DNA of 64,000 nucleotides from Carbonactinospora thermoautotrophica (GTDB lineage Bacteria; Actinomycetota; Actinomycetes; Streptomycetales; Carbonactinosporaceae): NCBI RefSeq assembly GCF_001543895.1, contig NZ_JYIJ01000011.1, positions 1 to 64,000 of the forward strand, read 5' to 3'. Shown piece by piece: positions 25,239 to 34,099 of this stretch (position 1 is its first letter; each line of letters starts with the position of its first letter). The notes under the pieces were generated by a model. It saw only the letters and a program-made list of their open reading frames with translations, ran no database searches and was not told where the DNA came from. The position numbers and the translations under genes were made by a program.

Positions 25239-25484
25239 TCAGAACGTCGTGGCCGGCTGCCAGCGACCGTGCACCTCACGCAGCACCCCGACGATCTTCC
25301 CCACCGTGGCGTACGCCCGCACCGCCCGCACGCAGGGCCCGACCACGTTGTCCCCCGCCCGGGCGGCGTCGTGCAGGCCGGCCAGGGCGGCCTGCACGAC
25401 GACTACGTCATGCCGGGCGTCGTCGTCTTCGAGATCGACGGTCGCCGCCAGGGCGCCCAGCTGCCTGCACGCCCTGCCCGGCAT
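25239..25484 (-). pseudogene. Acyl-CoA mutase large subunit, C-terminal remnant
   Basis: On the minus strand the last 60 or so residues resemble the end of the methylmalonyl/isobutyryl-CoA mutase catalytic subunit: RAGDNVVGPCVRAVRAYATV then GKIVGVLREVHGRWQPATTF and a stop at 25239. No further mutase sequence follows upstream, so only the C-terminus remains (the whole protein would be over 500 residues). The remnant suggests that the local catabolic genes were once part of a larger acyl-CoA pathway. Confidence 0.55.
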
Positions 25485-25656
25485 CGTCCGTCAACCCACA
25501 CGACGGCTCGATCGCCCAGGGCACCCGCTGGACGCCTCCGCACCCCGTGTCATCGTGGACCTGCGTCGGGATCCGCACCGGCGTGGTGGTGGATTGAGAG
25601 TGGCCGCCGCCTGTATCGGTGTCAGGCCAGACATCGCGATCGTCTGCGAGGTGTGA

Positions 25657-26445
25657 GTGAAGTTCACCGACATCCTGTACCGCGTCGAGGACGGCGGCGT
25701 CGCCGTGATCACCATCAACCGCCCCGAGCGCATGAACGCCTTCCGCGGCCGGACCGTGGACGAGCTGATCCGCGCGTTCAAGACCGCCTGGGCCTCCCGA
25801 GACGTCGCCGCGGTCGTCCTCACCGGCGCCGGGAACCAGGCGTTCTGCGCCGGCGGCGACCTCAAGGAACGCGCCGAGACCGGCAGGTACGGCGAGACCG
25901 AGTGGGGCACCTTCGAGATCGAACGACTGCACCGCATCATCCGCGACATCCCCAAACCGGTCATCGCCGCCGTCAACGGGGTCGCGGTCGGCGGCGGGCA
26001 TGTCCTGCACGTGCTGTGCGACCTCACCGTCGCCGCCTCCCACGCCAAGTTCGGACAGACCGGCCCGAAAGTCGGCTCCTTCGACGCCGGATTCGGCTCC
26101 GCCTACCTGGCCCGAGTGGTCGGCGAGAAGCGCGCCCGCCAGATCTGGTTCCTCCTCGACCTGTTCGACGCCGAGACCGCCGAGCGCTGGGGCCTGGTCA
26201 ACGCCGTCGTACCCCTTGAGGAACTGCTCCCCACCGCCCTCGCGTGGGGCCGCAAGATCGCCTCGTACTCCCCCACGGCGCTGCGTTTCCTCAAGCACTC
26301 GTTCAACGCCGACACCGACCACATCGGCGGCATCTCCCACCTCGCCTTCGATGGTCTGGAACTGTTCTCCAAGAGCGAGGAGGGCATGGAAGGCGCCCAC
26401 GCCTTCGTCGAGAAGCGCCCCCCGGACTTCGGCCGGTTCCGCTGA
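25657..26445 (+). CDS. Enoyl-CoA hydratase/isomerase family protein (BadI/MenB-like)
   Basis: A 262-residue crotonase-fold protein. It shows AVITINRPERMNAFRGRTVD, the first oxyanion-hole segment NQAFCAGGDLKERAE, and the second GVAVGGGHVLHVLCDLTVAA. It continues GQTGPKVGSFDAGFGSAYLA and the C-terminal EGMEGAHAFVEKRPPDFGRF. These last segments are shared by 2-ketocyclohexanecarboxyl-CoA hydrolase (BadI) and DHNA-CoA synthase (MenB) and separate it from ordinary fatty-acid enoyl hydratases. It may therefore open or close a ring on a CoA thioester. GTG at 25657. It has no men or bad neighbours, so the choice between the two is open. A very strong terminator follows. Confidence 0.8.
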   Translation: MKFTDILYRVEDGGVAVITINRPERMNAFRGRTVDELIRAFKTAWASRDVAAVVLTGAGNQAFCAGGDLKERAETGRYGETEWGTFEIERLHRIIRDIPKPVIAAVNGVAVGGGHVLHVLCDLTVAASHAKFGQTGPKVGSFDAGFGSAYLARVVGEKRARQIWFLLDLFDAETAERWGLVNAVVPLEELLPTALAWGRKIASYSPTALRFLKHSFNADTDHIGGISHLAFDGLELFSKSEEGMEGAHAFVEKRPPDFGRFR

Positions 26446-26461
26446 GACCGATCCTCCCTCC

Positions 26462-26504
26462 CTGTCGGGGTCGCGGCGACACCCCGTCGCCGCGACCCCG
26501 ACAG
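26462..26504 (+). terminator. Strong hairpin terminator after the hydratase gene
   Basis: Perfect 19-bp stem (26462-26480 with 26486-26504, arms beginning CTGTCGGGGTCGC) and loop ACCCC, 16 bp after the stop codon. There is no T-run, typical for actinobacterial terminators. Confidence 0.75.
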
Positions 26505-26663
26505 GTCCAGGCCCGTCAGCCACGGCCGGCGTACCCTGCCTCGAAGATGCCCTGGACCAGACGGCGTCATCGGCGTCCAGCGTCGGCCCTTCCCGGGCGG
26601 GCCGTGTCACACCCCGCCACATATCCCGTCTGTCTTGGGAAAGCGTGAGTGCTGGAGGTTGAA

Positions 26664-27604
26664 GTGCGAGTTCTTGTCGCGGGCGCGACCGGGGTCATCG
26701 GACGTCAGCTGGTTCCCCTGCTCCTCGAGGCCGGGCATGAGGTCGTCGGGCTGGCCCGGAGCCGGACACGGGCCGAGGTGGTTGAGCGTGCCGGCGCGCG
26801 CCTGGTGGTCGCCGACGCGCTGGACCGCGCGGCGCTCTTGGACGCCGTGCGAGCGGTGGGGCCCGACGCCGTGGTGCACCTGCTGACCGCGATCCCCGCG
26901 CAGGTGAACCCCCGCCGCATGGCCCGTGACTTCACCCTGACCAACCGGCTGCGCACCGAAGGAATCCGCAACCTGTTGGACGCGGCCCGCGCGGTTGGCG
27001 CACAGCGGTTCGTCGCGCAAAGCATCGCGTTCGCCTACGACCCGACCGGCTCGGCGGTCAAGAACGAGGACGCGCCACTCTGGCGCGACCCGCCCCGGCA
27101 GTTCGCGCCCGTGGTCGCCGCGGTCGCCGAGCTGGAACGGCTGACCCGGCAGGCGGGCGGACCGTGCTGCGGTTCGGGCACCTGTACGGCCCCGGGTCGA
27201 GCTACGCGGCCGACGGGGCGGTCATCCGGATGATCCGGACCGGCAAAATGCCGATCGTGGGCACCGGCGCGGGCGTGTTCTCCTTCATCCACGCCCGTGA
27301 CGCCGCCACCGCCGTCGAGGCCGCCCTGCGCGGACCAGCACCCGGGGTGTTCAACATCGTGGACGACGAACCCACCCCAGCGCACACGTGGCTGCCGGAA
27401 CTCACGGCCATGCTGGACGCTCCGGCCCCGCGCCGGGTCCCGACCGCGCTCGCCCGGCTGGCCGTCGGCGGCTTCGGCGTGGCGTACCTGACCGCCCTGC
27501 GCGGCGCCTCCAACGCCCGGGCCCGCGATCAGCTGAGGTGGAAGCCCCGGTACCCGAGCTGGCGGGAGGGCTTCCGCGCTGAACTCCTCCACGACCAGGC
27601 CTGA
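26664..27604 (+). pseudogene. NAD-dependent epimerase/dehydratase, single frameshift
   Basis: An extended short-chain dehydrogenase of about 313 residues if repaired. The GTG at 26664 (VRVLVAGATGVIGRQLVPLL) follows GGAGG. The first frame covers the Rossmann NAD site and FVAQSIAFAYDPTGSAVKNE up to LERLTRQAGG. The remainder, LRFGHLYGPGSSYAADGAVI with FSFIHARDAATAVEAALRGP, is in another frame from 27164. Loss of one base at about 27160 explains the break. The catalytic YxxxK is replaced by divergent residues, as in many atypical epimerases. It may be a true pseudogene or a base-calling error. Confidence 0.75.
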
Positions 27605-27682
27605 TCCGGCCGGGCGTGGTGGGTCCGCGAGCGGCTCGACGCCCACGTGCTGGCCCAGGAGCCGATGGGCCGCGAGCCCGGT

Positions 27683-28564
27683 TCATTCGTCGAAGCTGGC
27701 AAAGTACGTGGCGGCGATGTCCTCCTCGCCATGGCCCTGCTCGACAGCCCGCCGGAAGCGCTCACGGCACGCGGCGGCCAGGTCCAGCCGAACCCCGGCC
27801 GATTCGGCGGCCTGGAGGATCAACCGCGCGTCCTTCTCACCGCTGCGGACGGCGAAGTTCGGCGTGTAGTCACCCGTGAGGATGGCGGCCGCCTTCGCCT
27901 GCAGGTACGGGCTGTCCAGCGGCCCGCCCGCGACGACCTCGGGAAACAGCCGCGGGTCCAGCCCGAGTCCGCGGGCGAGCGCCAACGCCTCGGCAACGCC
28001 GCTGGTCAGCGCGAGCACCCAACTGTTGACGACGAGCTTCAGCCTGCTCGCCATGCCGGTGTCCCCGCTGTCAGCAAGCCAGATCGTGCGCTGCCCGACC
28101 GCGTCGAAGACCGGTTCCAAGCGTGCTCGGGCGTCCACCGGGCCGGCGGCGAAGACGACGAGTTCCCCCCGCTCAGCCGGCTGCCTGGTGCCCAGTACGG
28201 GGGCGTCCACGAAGACCAGGCCGTGACGTCGCGCGAATCGGGCCAGCGCCTCGGTCGCGGTGACGCCGACGGTGCTCATCTGCGCCCAGATCTGCCCCTG
28301 TCGCAGCCCGGGGACGGCCACGTCCATCGCCTCCCTGACCGCATCCCCGTCGCTCAGCATGGTGATCACGGCGTCCGCGCCTGTCACCGCCTCGGCGGGG
28401 GAGCCCGCGACGTGCGCGCCGTGCCCGGCCAACGCCTGTGCCTTCGCCCGGGTGCGGTTCCAGACCCGCACGGGCAGGCCGTGGCGGAGCAGGGTGCGGG
28501 CCATGGCCGCGCCCATGATCCCGGTGCCCAGCACCGTCACCGTCGGCTTCGGAACTTCCGGCAT
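27683..28564 (-). CDS. NAD(P)-dependent 3-hydroxyisobutyrate dehydrogenase-like protein
   Basis: About 293 residues of the beta-hydroxyacid dehydrogenase family, which oxidises 3-hydroxyacids or reduces the semialdehydes. The Rossmann motif TVTVLGTGIMGAAMARTLLR is near the N-terminus. The substrate-binding signature appears as VFVDAPVLGTRQPAERGELV, and the catalytic Lys region as GMASRLKLVVNSWVLALTSG. The ATG at 28564 is preceded by GAGGTGAG; the frame extends upstream to 28633 without a better start. It converges on the broken epimerase. Exact substrate unknown. Confidence 0.85.
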   Translation of the reverse strand: MPEVPKPTVTVLGTGIMGAAMARTLLRHGLPVRVWNRTRAKAQALAGHGAHVAGSPAEAVTGADAVITMLSDGDAVREAMDVAVPGLRQGQIWAQMSTVGVTATEALARFARRHGLVFVDAPVLGTRQPAERGELVVFAAGPVDARARLEPVFDAVGQRTIWLADSGDTGMASRLKLVVNSWVLALTSGVAEALALARGLGLDPRLFPEVVAGGPLDSPYLQAKAAAILTGDYTPNFAVRSGEKDARLILQAAESAGVRLDLAAACRERFRRAVEQGHGEEDIAATYFASFDE

Positions 28565-28811
28565 CGTCTCACCTCGATCGCTTCGGACTGCTCGCTTCTC
28601 GATTCCCATGATCCGGGGTGCTGCCGGCGACACCGCCGGCGCGAGCTACCGCGGGCCCCCTGGGGAGCCGGAGTCTGCGAGCGCGGCAGAACCCCACTAC
28701 CCCTGCTCGGCTGCTTCCTCACCGGCTGGCCGCAGGGCACGTTCGACGCGTTCACCGAAGCCAGGAGGTCCTGGACACGACCCCTGCGGTGCATACCGAA
28801 GCTGCGCGACC

Positions 28812-28825
28812 CGAACAAATGTTCT
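28812..28825 (+). promoter_or_regulatory. LexA-type SOS box CGAACAAATGTTCT
   Basis: It matches the actinobacterial/Bacillus-type SOS consensus CGAACRNRYGTTYC at all but the last position. It lies 11 bp before the ATG of the radical SAM gene, a position where LexA would block transcription. Confidence 0.65.
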
Positions 28826-28836
28826 AATCTCGTGGC

Positions 28837-29850
28837 ATGCGGTGGGACAACCTGCGCCTGACCGGCCCCGACCCGGCGGTGCCACTGATCGAACGCGGGG
28901 CGGTGGCCCGGACTTTCGACACGCCCGGGTTCCGGGGCATCACCTGCTACGAGATCCAGGCCCGCTCGATCATCAACCGGGTACCCGACGCCTCGCACGT
29001 CCCGTTCCGGTGGACCGTCAACCCCTACCGTGGCTGCTCACACGCTTGTCTCTACTGTTTTGCCCGCAGGACCCACACCTATCTGGACCTCGACACCGGC
29101 CACGACTTCGACAGCAAGATCGTCGTCAAGGTCAACGCCCCGGAACTGCTCCGCAAGGAACTCGCCGCGCCCACCTGGCGGGGCGAGCCCATCGCCATGG
29201 GCACCAACGTCGACTGCTACCAGCGCGCCGAAGGCCGCTACCGGCTGATGCGCGGCATCCTCGCGGCCCTGCGGGACTTCGCGAACCCGTTCTCGATCCT
29301 CACCAAGGGCTCGCTGATCCTGCGCGACCTCGACCTGCTGCGACAGGCCGCCGAGGTGACCCAGGTCGCCACCAACGTGTCCGTCGGGTTCCTCGACCGG
29401 GACCTGTGGCGCGCTGTCGAACCCGGCACCCCCAACCCCGCCAAACGCCTGGAGGTCTGCCGCGCCCTCAACGACGCCGGCATCCCCTGCGGGGTGCTCA
29501 TGGCGCCGATCCTGCCCTACCTCACCGACTCCCCCCGCCAGCTCGACGCCACCGTCCAGGCGATCGCCGAGACCGGCGCCCAGCACGTGACGCCGATCGT
29601 GCTGCACCTGCGGCCCGGCGCCCGCGAGTGGTACCTGGCCTGGCTGGCCGAGCACCACCCCGACCTGATGCCACGCTACCTGGAGCTGTACCGCCACGGC
29701 GCGTACGCCCCCAAGGCGTACCAGCGGCGGATCACCGAACAGGTCCGCGCGCTCGCCGCCCGGTACGGCGTCGGGCAAGCCACGCCCCGCCCGGCCCGAA
29801 AGACCCCCACGCCGGCACCGGCTCCGGCCACGCAGCTCACCCTGCTGTGA
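28837..29850 (+). CDS. Rv2578c-type radical SAM protein
   Basis: A 337-residue protein of the spore-photoproduct-lyase-like radical SAM family. The [4Fe-4S] motif is CSHACLYCF (CxxxCxxC) at about residue 68, preceded by NPYRGC. Later it shows SILTKGSLILRDLDLLRQAA, the VGFLDRDLWRAVEPGTPNPAKR segment in part, and HVTPIVLHLRPGAREWYLAW. The tail is Pro/Ala-rich and ends in TQLTLL, which resembles a beta-clamp binding peptide (QLxLF-like). Together with the SOS box before the start this suggests a role in DNA damage. The reaction is unknown. It overlaps the convergent DUF3224 gene by 14 bp. Confidence 0.88.
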   Translation: MRWDNLRLTGPDPAVPLIERGAVARTFDTPGFRGITCYEIQARSIINRVPDASHVPFRWTVNPYRGCSHACLYCFARRTHTYLDLDTGHDFDSKIVVKVNAPELLRKELAAPTWRGEPIAMGTNVDCYQRAEGRYRLMRGILAALRDFANPFSILTKGSLILRDLDLLRQAAEVTQVATNVSVGFLDRDLWRAVEPGTPNPAKRLEVCRALNDAGIPCGVLMAPILPYLTDSPRQLDATVQAIAETGAQHVTPIVLHLRPGAREWYLAWLAEHHPDLMPRYLELYRHGAYAPKAYQRRITEQVRALAARYGVGQATPRPARKTPTPAPAPATQLTLL

Positions 29851-30289
29851 CGACACCGCACACGGCCCCGAGACCGGCCGCTGACCGTAACTCGAAGTCG
29901 TAGTCGAACGTGAAGGGTGTGCGCCGCTCCCCGTGCTTGGCGACAAAGCCACCCTCGCCCCGCAAACCGCGCAGCTCCCCGGTCCCCGAACCCGGCACCA
30001 CGAACCAGGTGGCCTCGACCGTGTCCCCTTCGAAGGTCCCGCTGTGCTGGAGCACGAAGCTCCCCGCACCGCCCCCGAGCCGGCCGACCAGGTGCTCCAG
30101 GCCGAGGAAACTGCCCGAGCTGCAGTCGCGGTAGACCATCAGATACTCCAGCGTGCCCTCCCCTTCGATGTCCCCGTCGAAGGAGTTGACCACGCTGGCC
30201 CGGGTGAGCTTCGGTCCCCCGTCGATCTCGCTGTAGGGCCTTTCATCCCAGCTCCGGACCGTGAAACCGCCCACCGCGCGTGCCCTCAT
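29837..30289 (-). CDS. DUF3224 family protein
   Basis: About 150 residues from the ATG at 30289 (MRARAVGGFTVRSWDERPYS). The beta-rich pattern is SVVNSFDGDIEGEGTLEYLM, then GSFVLQHSGTFEGDTVEATW, VVPGSGTGELRGLRGEGGFV and FTFDYDF, characteristic of DUF3224, a lipocalin-like or allene-oxide-cyclase-like barrel. Function unknown. Its stop lies inside the last codons of the radical SAM gene. The second Tn3 copy begins about 100 bp upstream of its start. Confidence 0.82.
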   Translation of the reverse strand: MRARAVGGFTVRSWDERPYSEIDGGPKLTRASVVNSFDGDIEGEGTLEYLMVYRDCSSGSFLGLEHLVGRLGGGAGSFVLQHSGTFEGDTVEATWFVVPGSGTGELRGLRGEGGFVAKHGERRTPFTFDYDFELRSAAGLGAVCGVVTAG

Positions 30290-30429
30290 GCCCGCCGCCT
30301 CCTCACTGTCGGTCGTCGTCCCAACGCCACCGTCCGATCGGCCGCATACCTGCCACCTCCTGTCAGGATCTGCGCAAGGCTTCCATACATGGCCCCGGAC
30401 TCCTAACCGTGTCCCCAGCCACAAAGTTA

Positions 30430-30712
30430 CCGGCGGGTAGCTCAGGCCGTTGGCCTTCGCTGAGTCGCTGGGGTGGGGCTGGGGCAGCGCCGGGGTGGCG
30501 GGGCGGGCGGTGTCCGGTCTTGAGTTCGGGGACGTACTTGTAGAGGGTCGAGGGCTGACGCCGAGCAGGCGGGCGATGGAGGAGACGGTGTTCTCCGGGT
30601 ACGCGAGCAGTGCGTGGACGTGGCGGATCTGTTCGTCGGTGAGCGCCGGAGGCCGGCCGAGGCGTTGGCCGCGGGCGCGGGCGGCGGCCAGGCCTTCGCG
30701 GGTGCCTTCGAC
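30430..30712 (-). pseudogene. Serine resolvase C-terminal remnant
   Basis: It keeps the HTH end of the resolvase (STLYKYVPELKTG) in shifted frames and loses the catalytic domain through the internal deletion. It reads through the transposon end like the first copy. Confidence 0.65.
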
Positions 30713-30851
30713 GATCGATTCTCAACACCCCACGCCAGCCGCTCTGTGCCCTGACACCCCCGCGGCCTCCACCCCTCAGGCCGCTCCGCGTGCCCGGCAG
30801 CGGCCGGGAGGCCAACGCCATCCCCGTGTGCGGTCGGTGACACGTTCGTTA

Positions 30852-31090
30852 ATGGCACCCGGGACTGGCAAGCGCGTCCAGGTGGTGCTCCTGTCCGCCC
30901 CGTCGGGCTTGTACACCGCAGCGGTCGAGCGGTACCTGACGGGAGCAGGGATCGCGAAGTCCGCCGCGCGGATCTACCGGATCTCGCTGACCACCTGGGC
31001 GTGGCTGTTCGCCGGGCAGCCGGCACCGACCGGGCGGGCCCGGTGCGGCGCGAAGTCGCCCGCCGTTCCCGTGGCAGTGGTCGACTGCGG
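30852..31090 (+). pseudogene. Tyrosine recombinase N-terminal fragment, second copy
   Basis: The ATG at 30852 begins MAPGTGKRVQVV and follows the first copy (19158) closely, then adds GAKSPAVPVAVVDCG before unrelated sequence. The catalytic domain is absent. The open frame continues to 31370 over the next gene's opposite strand, which is not meaningful. Confidence 0.6.
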
Positions 31091-31216
31091 CCTGCCGGCA
31101 GGCGGGACGTCGAGGATGGCATCCCAGTGGTGGCCCCGGTCGGAGGGTGGACCGCGTGCCGCGCACCGGGTGGTGCACTGCCACGGTGTCGCGGCCGGTC
31201 CCGGGACCGGTGGCGG

Positions 31217-32396
31217 TCAGGCGGAGACGTCGACGAACGCGGTGGCGATGGCCTGCTCCCACTCGATGGCCAGCTTGTTCGGGTCCAGGCCCGCCTTCTC
31301 GGCGGCCTCGATCAGCTCACGGCTGGGCAGCGGGGTGACGCTGGGCTGGGTCTCAGGGGTGTGCGGGTAGGTGCGGCCGATGTAGGAGCCGCTGTTGAGG
31401 ACCATGTTGGTCGGCGCCACCAGGCCGTCGCCGCGCACCGCGACCAGCTCGTGGGTGTCCGACCACAGCACGCCGGCGTGGCCGTCCGGCACGTTGTACT
31501 TGACCGCCACCACGGAGCGGTTGCGGAAGGTCTGCTCGCCGTAGCGGCGGGAGTAGCCCAGCTTCACGGTGGTGCTGACCGTGGTCTCCACCTTCGTCGT
31601 GGCGTCCATGCCGAACGGCGCGGCGGTGACCTCCACCCCGGCGGTGACCCCGACGGTGATGCCGGTCTTCTCGGAGAACTCCTGGCTCATCTCAGTGGAG
31701 ACGCCTTCCTCGATCGTCTCCTCGATCGCCCCGCCGCGGTAGTCCACGTGCCGGATCTGCCGGAGGTGTCGGCGGCGCATGATCTTGTAGAAGGGGGAGT
31801 TCTGCGCCTTCCACGTCTCCGGACGTCCGGGGTCGTGGACCATGGTGTAGGGCACCACGACCGTCCGGTCGGTGATGACGGCGTACTCCGGCGGGGGGGT
31901 CGTAGGAGTCCAGGCGGATCTCGGGGAAGTCCTCGTTCTTCTCCATCACCGCCGGCACGTCCAGCATCCACGTCACCTCGGTGGGCGCGTGCGGTTCGAC
32001 CGGGCCGAAGCTGAAAGTCCCGGCCGGCAGGAACAGGTGCTCCTCGCTGTCGCCGAGTGGGTAGGTCGGCGAGACGATCGACCAGAAACTGCCGTGGGTG
32101 CCGAAGGGGTAGAGCAGCTTCAGCTCGGCGCTACGCGCGTAGGTGCGCCCGGCGTGGGTCTTCTTCACGCAGGCGATGCGCGCGTCCGGGCCGGGTTTGC
32201 CCTCGCCCGACCAGAACACATCCCCCAGCGGCACGTACCCTTACGGGGGGATCGGCCGCCACCCGACATTGGCGAGGTAGCCGCCACCCGTCTGGGAGAT
32301 CTTGCGGTAGTCCACGGGCGGGCGGAGCAGGTCACCAGCGGGCGAGCAGTCCTTGAGCACCATCCCGCCGTGCTGCGCCAGCTCATCGCCAGTCAT
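31217..32396 (-). pseudogene. Vps62-like plus aerolysin-like beta-pore protein, broken by one stop and one frameshift
   Basis: From the ATG at 32396 (GGAGAAGG upstream) the translation gives MTGDELAQHGGMVLKD and ISQTGGGYLANVGWRPIPP. TAA follows at 32241-32243, then GYVPLGDVFWSGEGKPGPDA. The W-P-PP-GY-LGD pattern is the Vps62/DUF946 module. Later comes FSFGPVEPHAPTEVTWMLDV. At 31893-31899 a run of seven G (minus-strand C) puts the rest in another frame: GAIEETIEEGVSTEMSQEFS, EKTGITVGVTAGVEVTAAPF and VETTVSTTVKLGYSRRYGEQ. These alternating Ser/Thr strands resemble the pore-forming hairpin region of aerolysin-type toxins. Repaired, it would be about 390 residues. I infer a pore-forming or membrane-active protein, now disrupted. 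Confidence 0.6.
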
Positions 32397-32477
32397 CACC
32401 TTCTCCGCGCACACACCACCGGCGGCCCACCAGCCCGCTGGTGGGACCGGCGTCGAACGGCCCTAGATGATCGGGTC

Positions 32478-32846
32478 GTGCTCCTGTCCGACGAGAACGG
32501 GGAGCAGACCTGGGAGGTTCGGCGTACCAGCAGCGGCACTTACACCATCCGGCAGGGCTCCTCCGGCCCGTTCGTGGGCTACGAGGGGGACCCGGACGGG
32601 ATCCAGCCGGTCCGCCTGCTCCCCGACCGGCGCGAGTGGGAGATCACCGACGGGCCCCGGCCGGGCACTCTCACCGTCGCCGCCCCCGGCAGTGACGGCC
32701 CTCTGACGCTGGGGCTCTACCCGGCGCGGATCTACCCGCCCATGGTCGCTCTGTCGCCTACCTTCGCGGAGGACCAGGACCTTCGAGAACGTCGGCTAGG
32801 TGTCCTGTGGAGATCGGCGACGGGCGACACGGCTGGGGATGTTTGA
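32478..32846 (+). pseudogene. Beta-trefoil (I66-like) protein remnant
   Basis: A 122-residue frame from the GTG at 32478, VLLSDENGEQTWEVRRTSSG, followed by TYTIRQGSSGPFVGYEGDPD and IQPVRLLPDRREWEITDGPR. The pattern of short strands with GPFVGYEG resembles peptidase-inhibitor I66-type beta-trefoil proteins. The N-terminal strand is missing and the last 25 residues (RRLGVLWRSATGDTAGDV) look like random extension, so I treat it as a remnant. It is divergent from the aerolysin-like gene and could have been its partner or immunity factor; that is speculative. Confidence 0.4.
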
Positions 32847-33275
32847 ACAGGTGAGGGCCTTCTGGCCCACGCGTAGCGACCGAACCCGCACATCGGCGGC
32901 CAGAACCCTCGATGCCCCGCGGTTCCGTCCGGGACCCGACACGGCGCCGAAGCGCCCGGGCCAGGAGCGCCGGGATGCGCGTCGTCCAGCGCGGCATGTA
33001 CCCGGTCCAGCGCCTCCAGCAGCCGGGCATGGCGCCAGTGCTCGCGGCGCACCCAGTGCGCCGGATCGCGCAGCTGGTTCCAGCTCGCCCAGCAGACCCG
33101 TCCAGTCCCACGCCCGGGCGGGTGCACGTCGTCGGCGAAGTCGGGTACGCGCAGTTCGCGGACCGGGCCGGTGCGCACCGGCCCGGTCCCGGTCCAGACG
33201 GCGTTCGGCGGTGCGCACCTCCCAGGCGCGGTTGTGGCAGGACCTGGAGCAGTAGACCGGCGGGCGGCCACGCCC
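32790..33275 (-). pseudogene. Zinc-finger protein remnant joined to transposase fragment
   Basis: Minus-strand pieces in several frames: GRPPVYCSRSCHNRAWEVRT (the same GRPxxYCSxxC finger as at 6363-7487 and 10845-11304), VRELRVPDFADDVHPPG, and DPAHWVRREHWRHARLLEAL with DRVHAALDDAHPG. Several frameshifts separate them, so no product can be made. The finger part abuts a Tn3 transposase N-terminus at about 33275, which shows a recombination junction. Confidence 0.5.
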
Positions 33276-33665
33276 GCGCATCCACCCAGGCCGCCAGCTC
33301 CTCGCGGACCTCGGCGAAGTCCCAGTACCCGCACACCCGCCGGATCTCTCACACGTGCTCCAGGCGTGTCTTCTCCCACTGCGAGTACGCCTTCAGACAC
33401 GACGGATCGGCGATCTGCAGTTGCGTGGCCGCGTAGTTGACCACCTCGGCCGGCATGTTGGTCGGATCGCAAGGCCACCCCGAGAACCGCACGGTGCCCA
33501 ACTGCACCGCGAATCCCAACCGGTTGTGGTCCCGCCGGTCGGCCAACGTCCGGTCCGCGTTATCGAGAACCGCTCCAGCCAAGCCCGTGACGGCACCCCC
33601 ATGAGTCGCCCGTACGCGGTCACCTGCTCATCGGTCAGAACTCGACCGACACTTCCGTGTGACCA
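33276..33665 (-). pseudogene. Tn3-family transposase N-terminal fragment (DUF4158)
   Basis: The translation includes VLTDEQVTAYGRLMGVPSRA (another frame), then RRDHNRLGFAVQLGTVRFSG, AEVVNYAATQLQIADPSCLK and EIRRVCGYWDFAEVREELAA. This is the DUF4158 domain that opens many Tn3 transposases. It is a different subfamily from the TnpA at 19340-21750. Two frameshifts and a truncation at about 33276 leave only the first 130 residues. Confidence 0.65.
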
Positions 33666-34099
33666 GCCGGTGGTCACTGAGAACAGGTCAAGGTAGTCAC
33701 CTTGTTTTGTTCGATGTTGGTTTTTGTTGTTTTTGTAGGGGTTGTGTTTGGGTTGATGGGATTGTTTAGGCCTGTTATCTAGTTTGATCAACTGAAGAGT
33801 CCTCAGGGTCATGGCGACCACCGGCGGTGGTACGGCCATCCTTTTCAGCTACCACCTGCGCTTCACGCCCGACCGTCATCCTCACCGGCGTCACAATGCC
33901 GCCCGCCCACCTCGACAAGATCCAGGGTTCCTTCACATGTCCACAAGACTTCGCAAGACAGAGAAAGACTCCGGTCCTCACGAAGAGCGCCAGGTGAGTT
34001 GTTTCCTATCAGGGAACAGACACACCGACCAGCCGGCGAGGACCCTGAGCTTGACCGGCCCAGGACGCCGGAAATCGTGGATGAAAAGGTTTTACCGGG
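33666..34099. other. Intergenic region with a GT-rich strand
   Basis: No gene is seen. At 33700-33780 the plus strand is strikingly G/T-rich and C-poor (for example TTGGTTTTTGTTGTTTTTGT), ending in GGCCTGTTATCT. The same 12 bases occur in a similar context at 36599-36610. It may be the upstream region of the lost Tn3 transposase. The rest, to 34099, shows nothing recognisable. Confidence 0.35.

Larger units (their letters stand above)
30391..31090. mobile_element. Second, shortened copy of the Tn3 transposon (left part only)
   Basis: From 30391 (GGCCCCGGACTCCTAACCG) the sequence repeats the left part of the 18118-21872 element: terminal repeat, broken resolvase, half of the 13-8-13 site, and recombinase N-terminus. 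About 569 bp between positions equivalent to 18449 and 19018 are missing. Identity ends near 31090. No right terminal repeat was found downstream, so only the left end persists. Confidence 0.75.
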
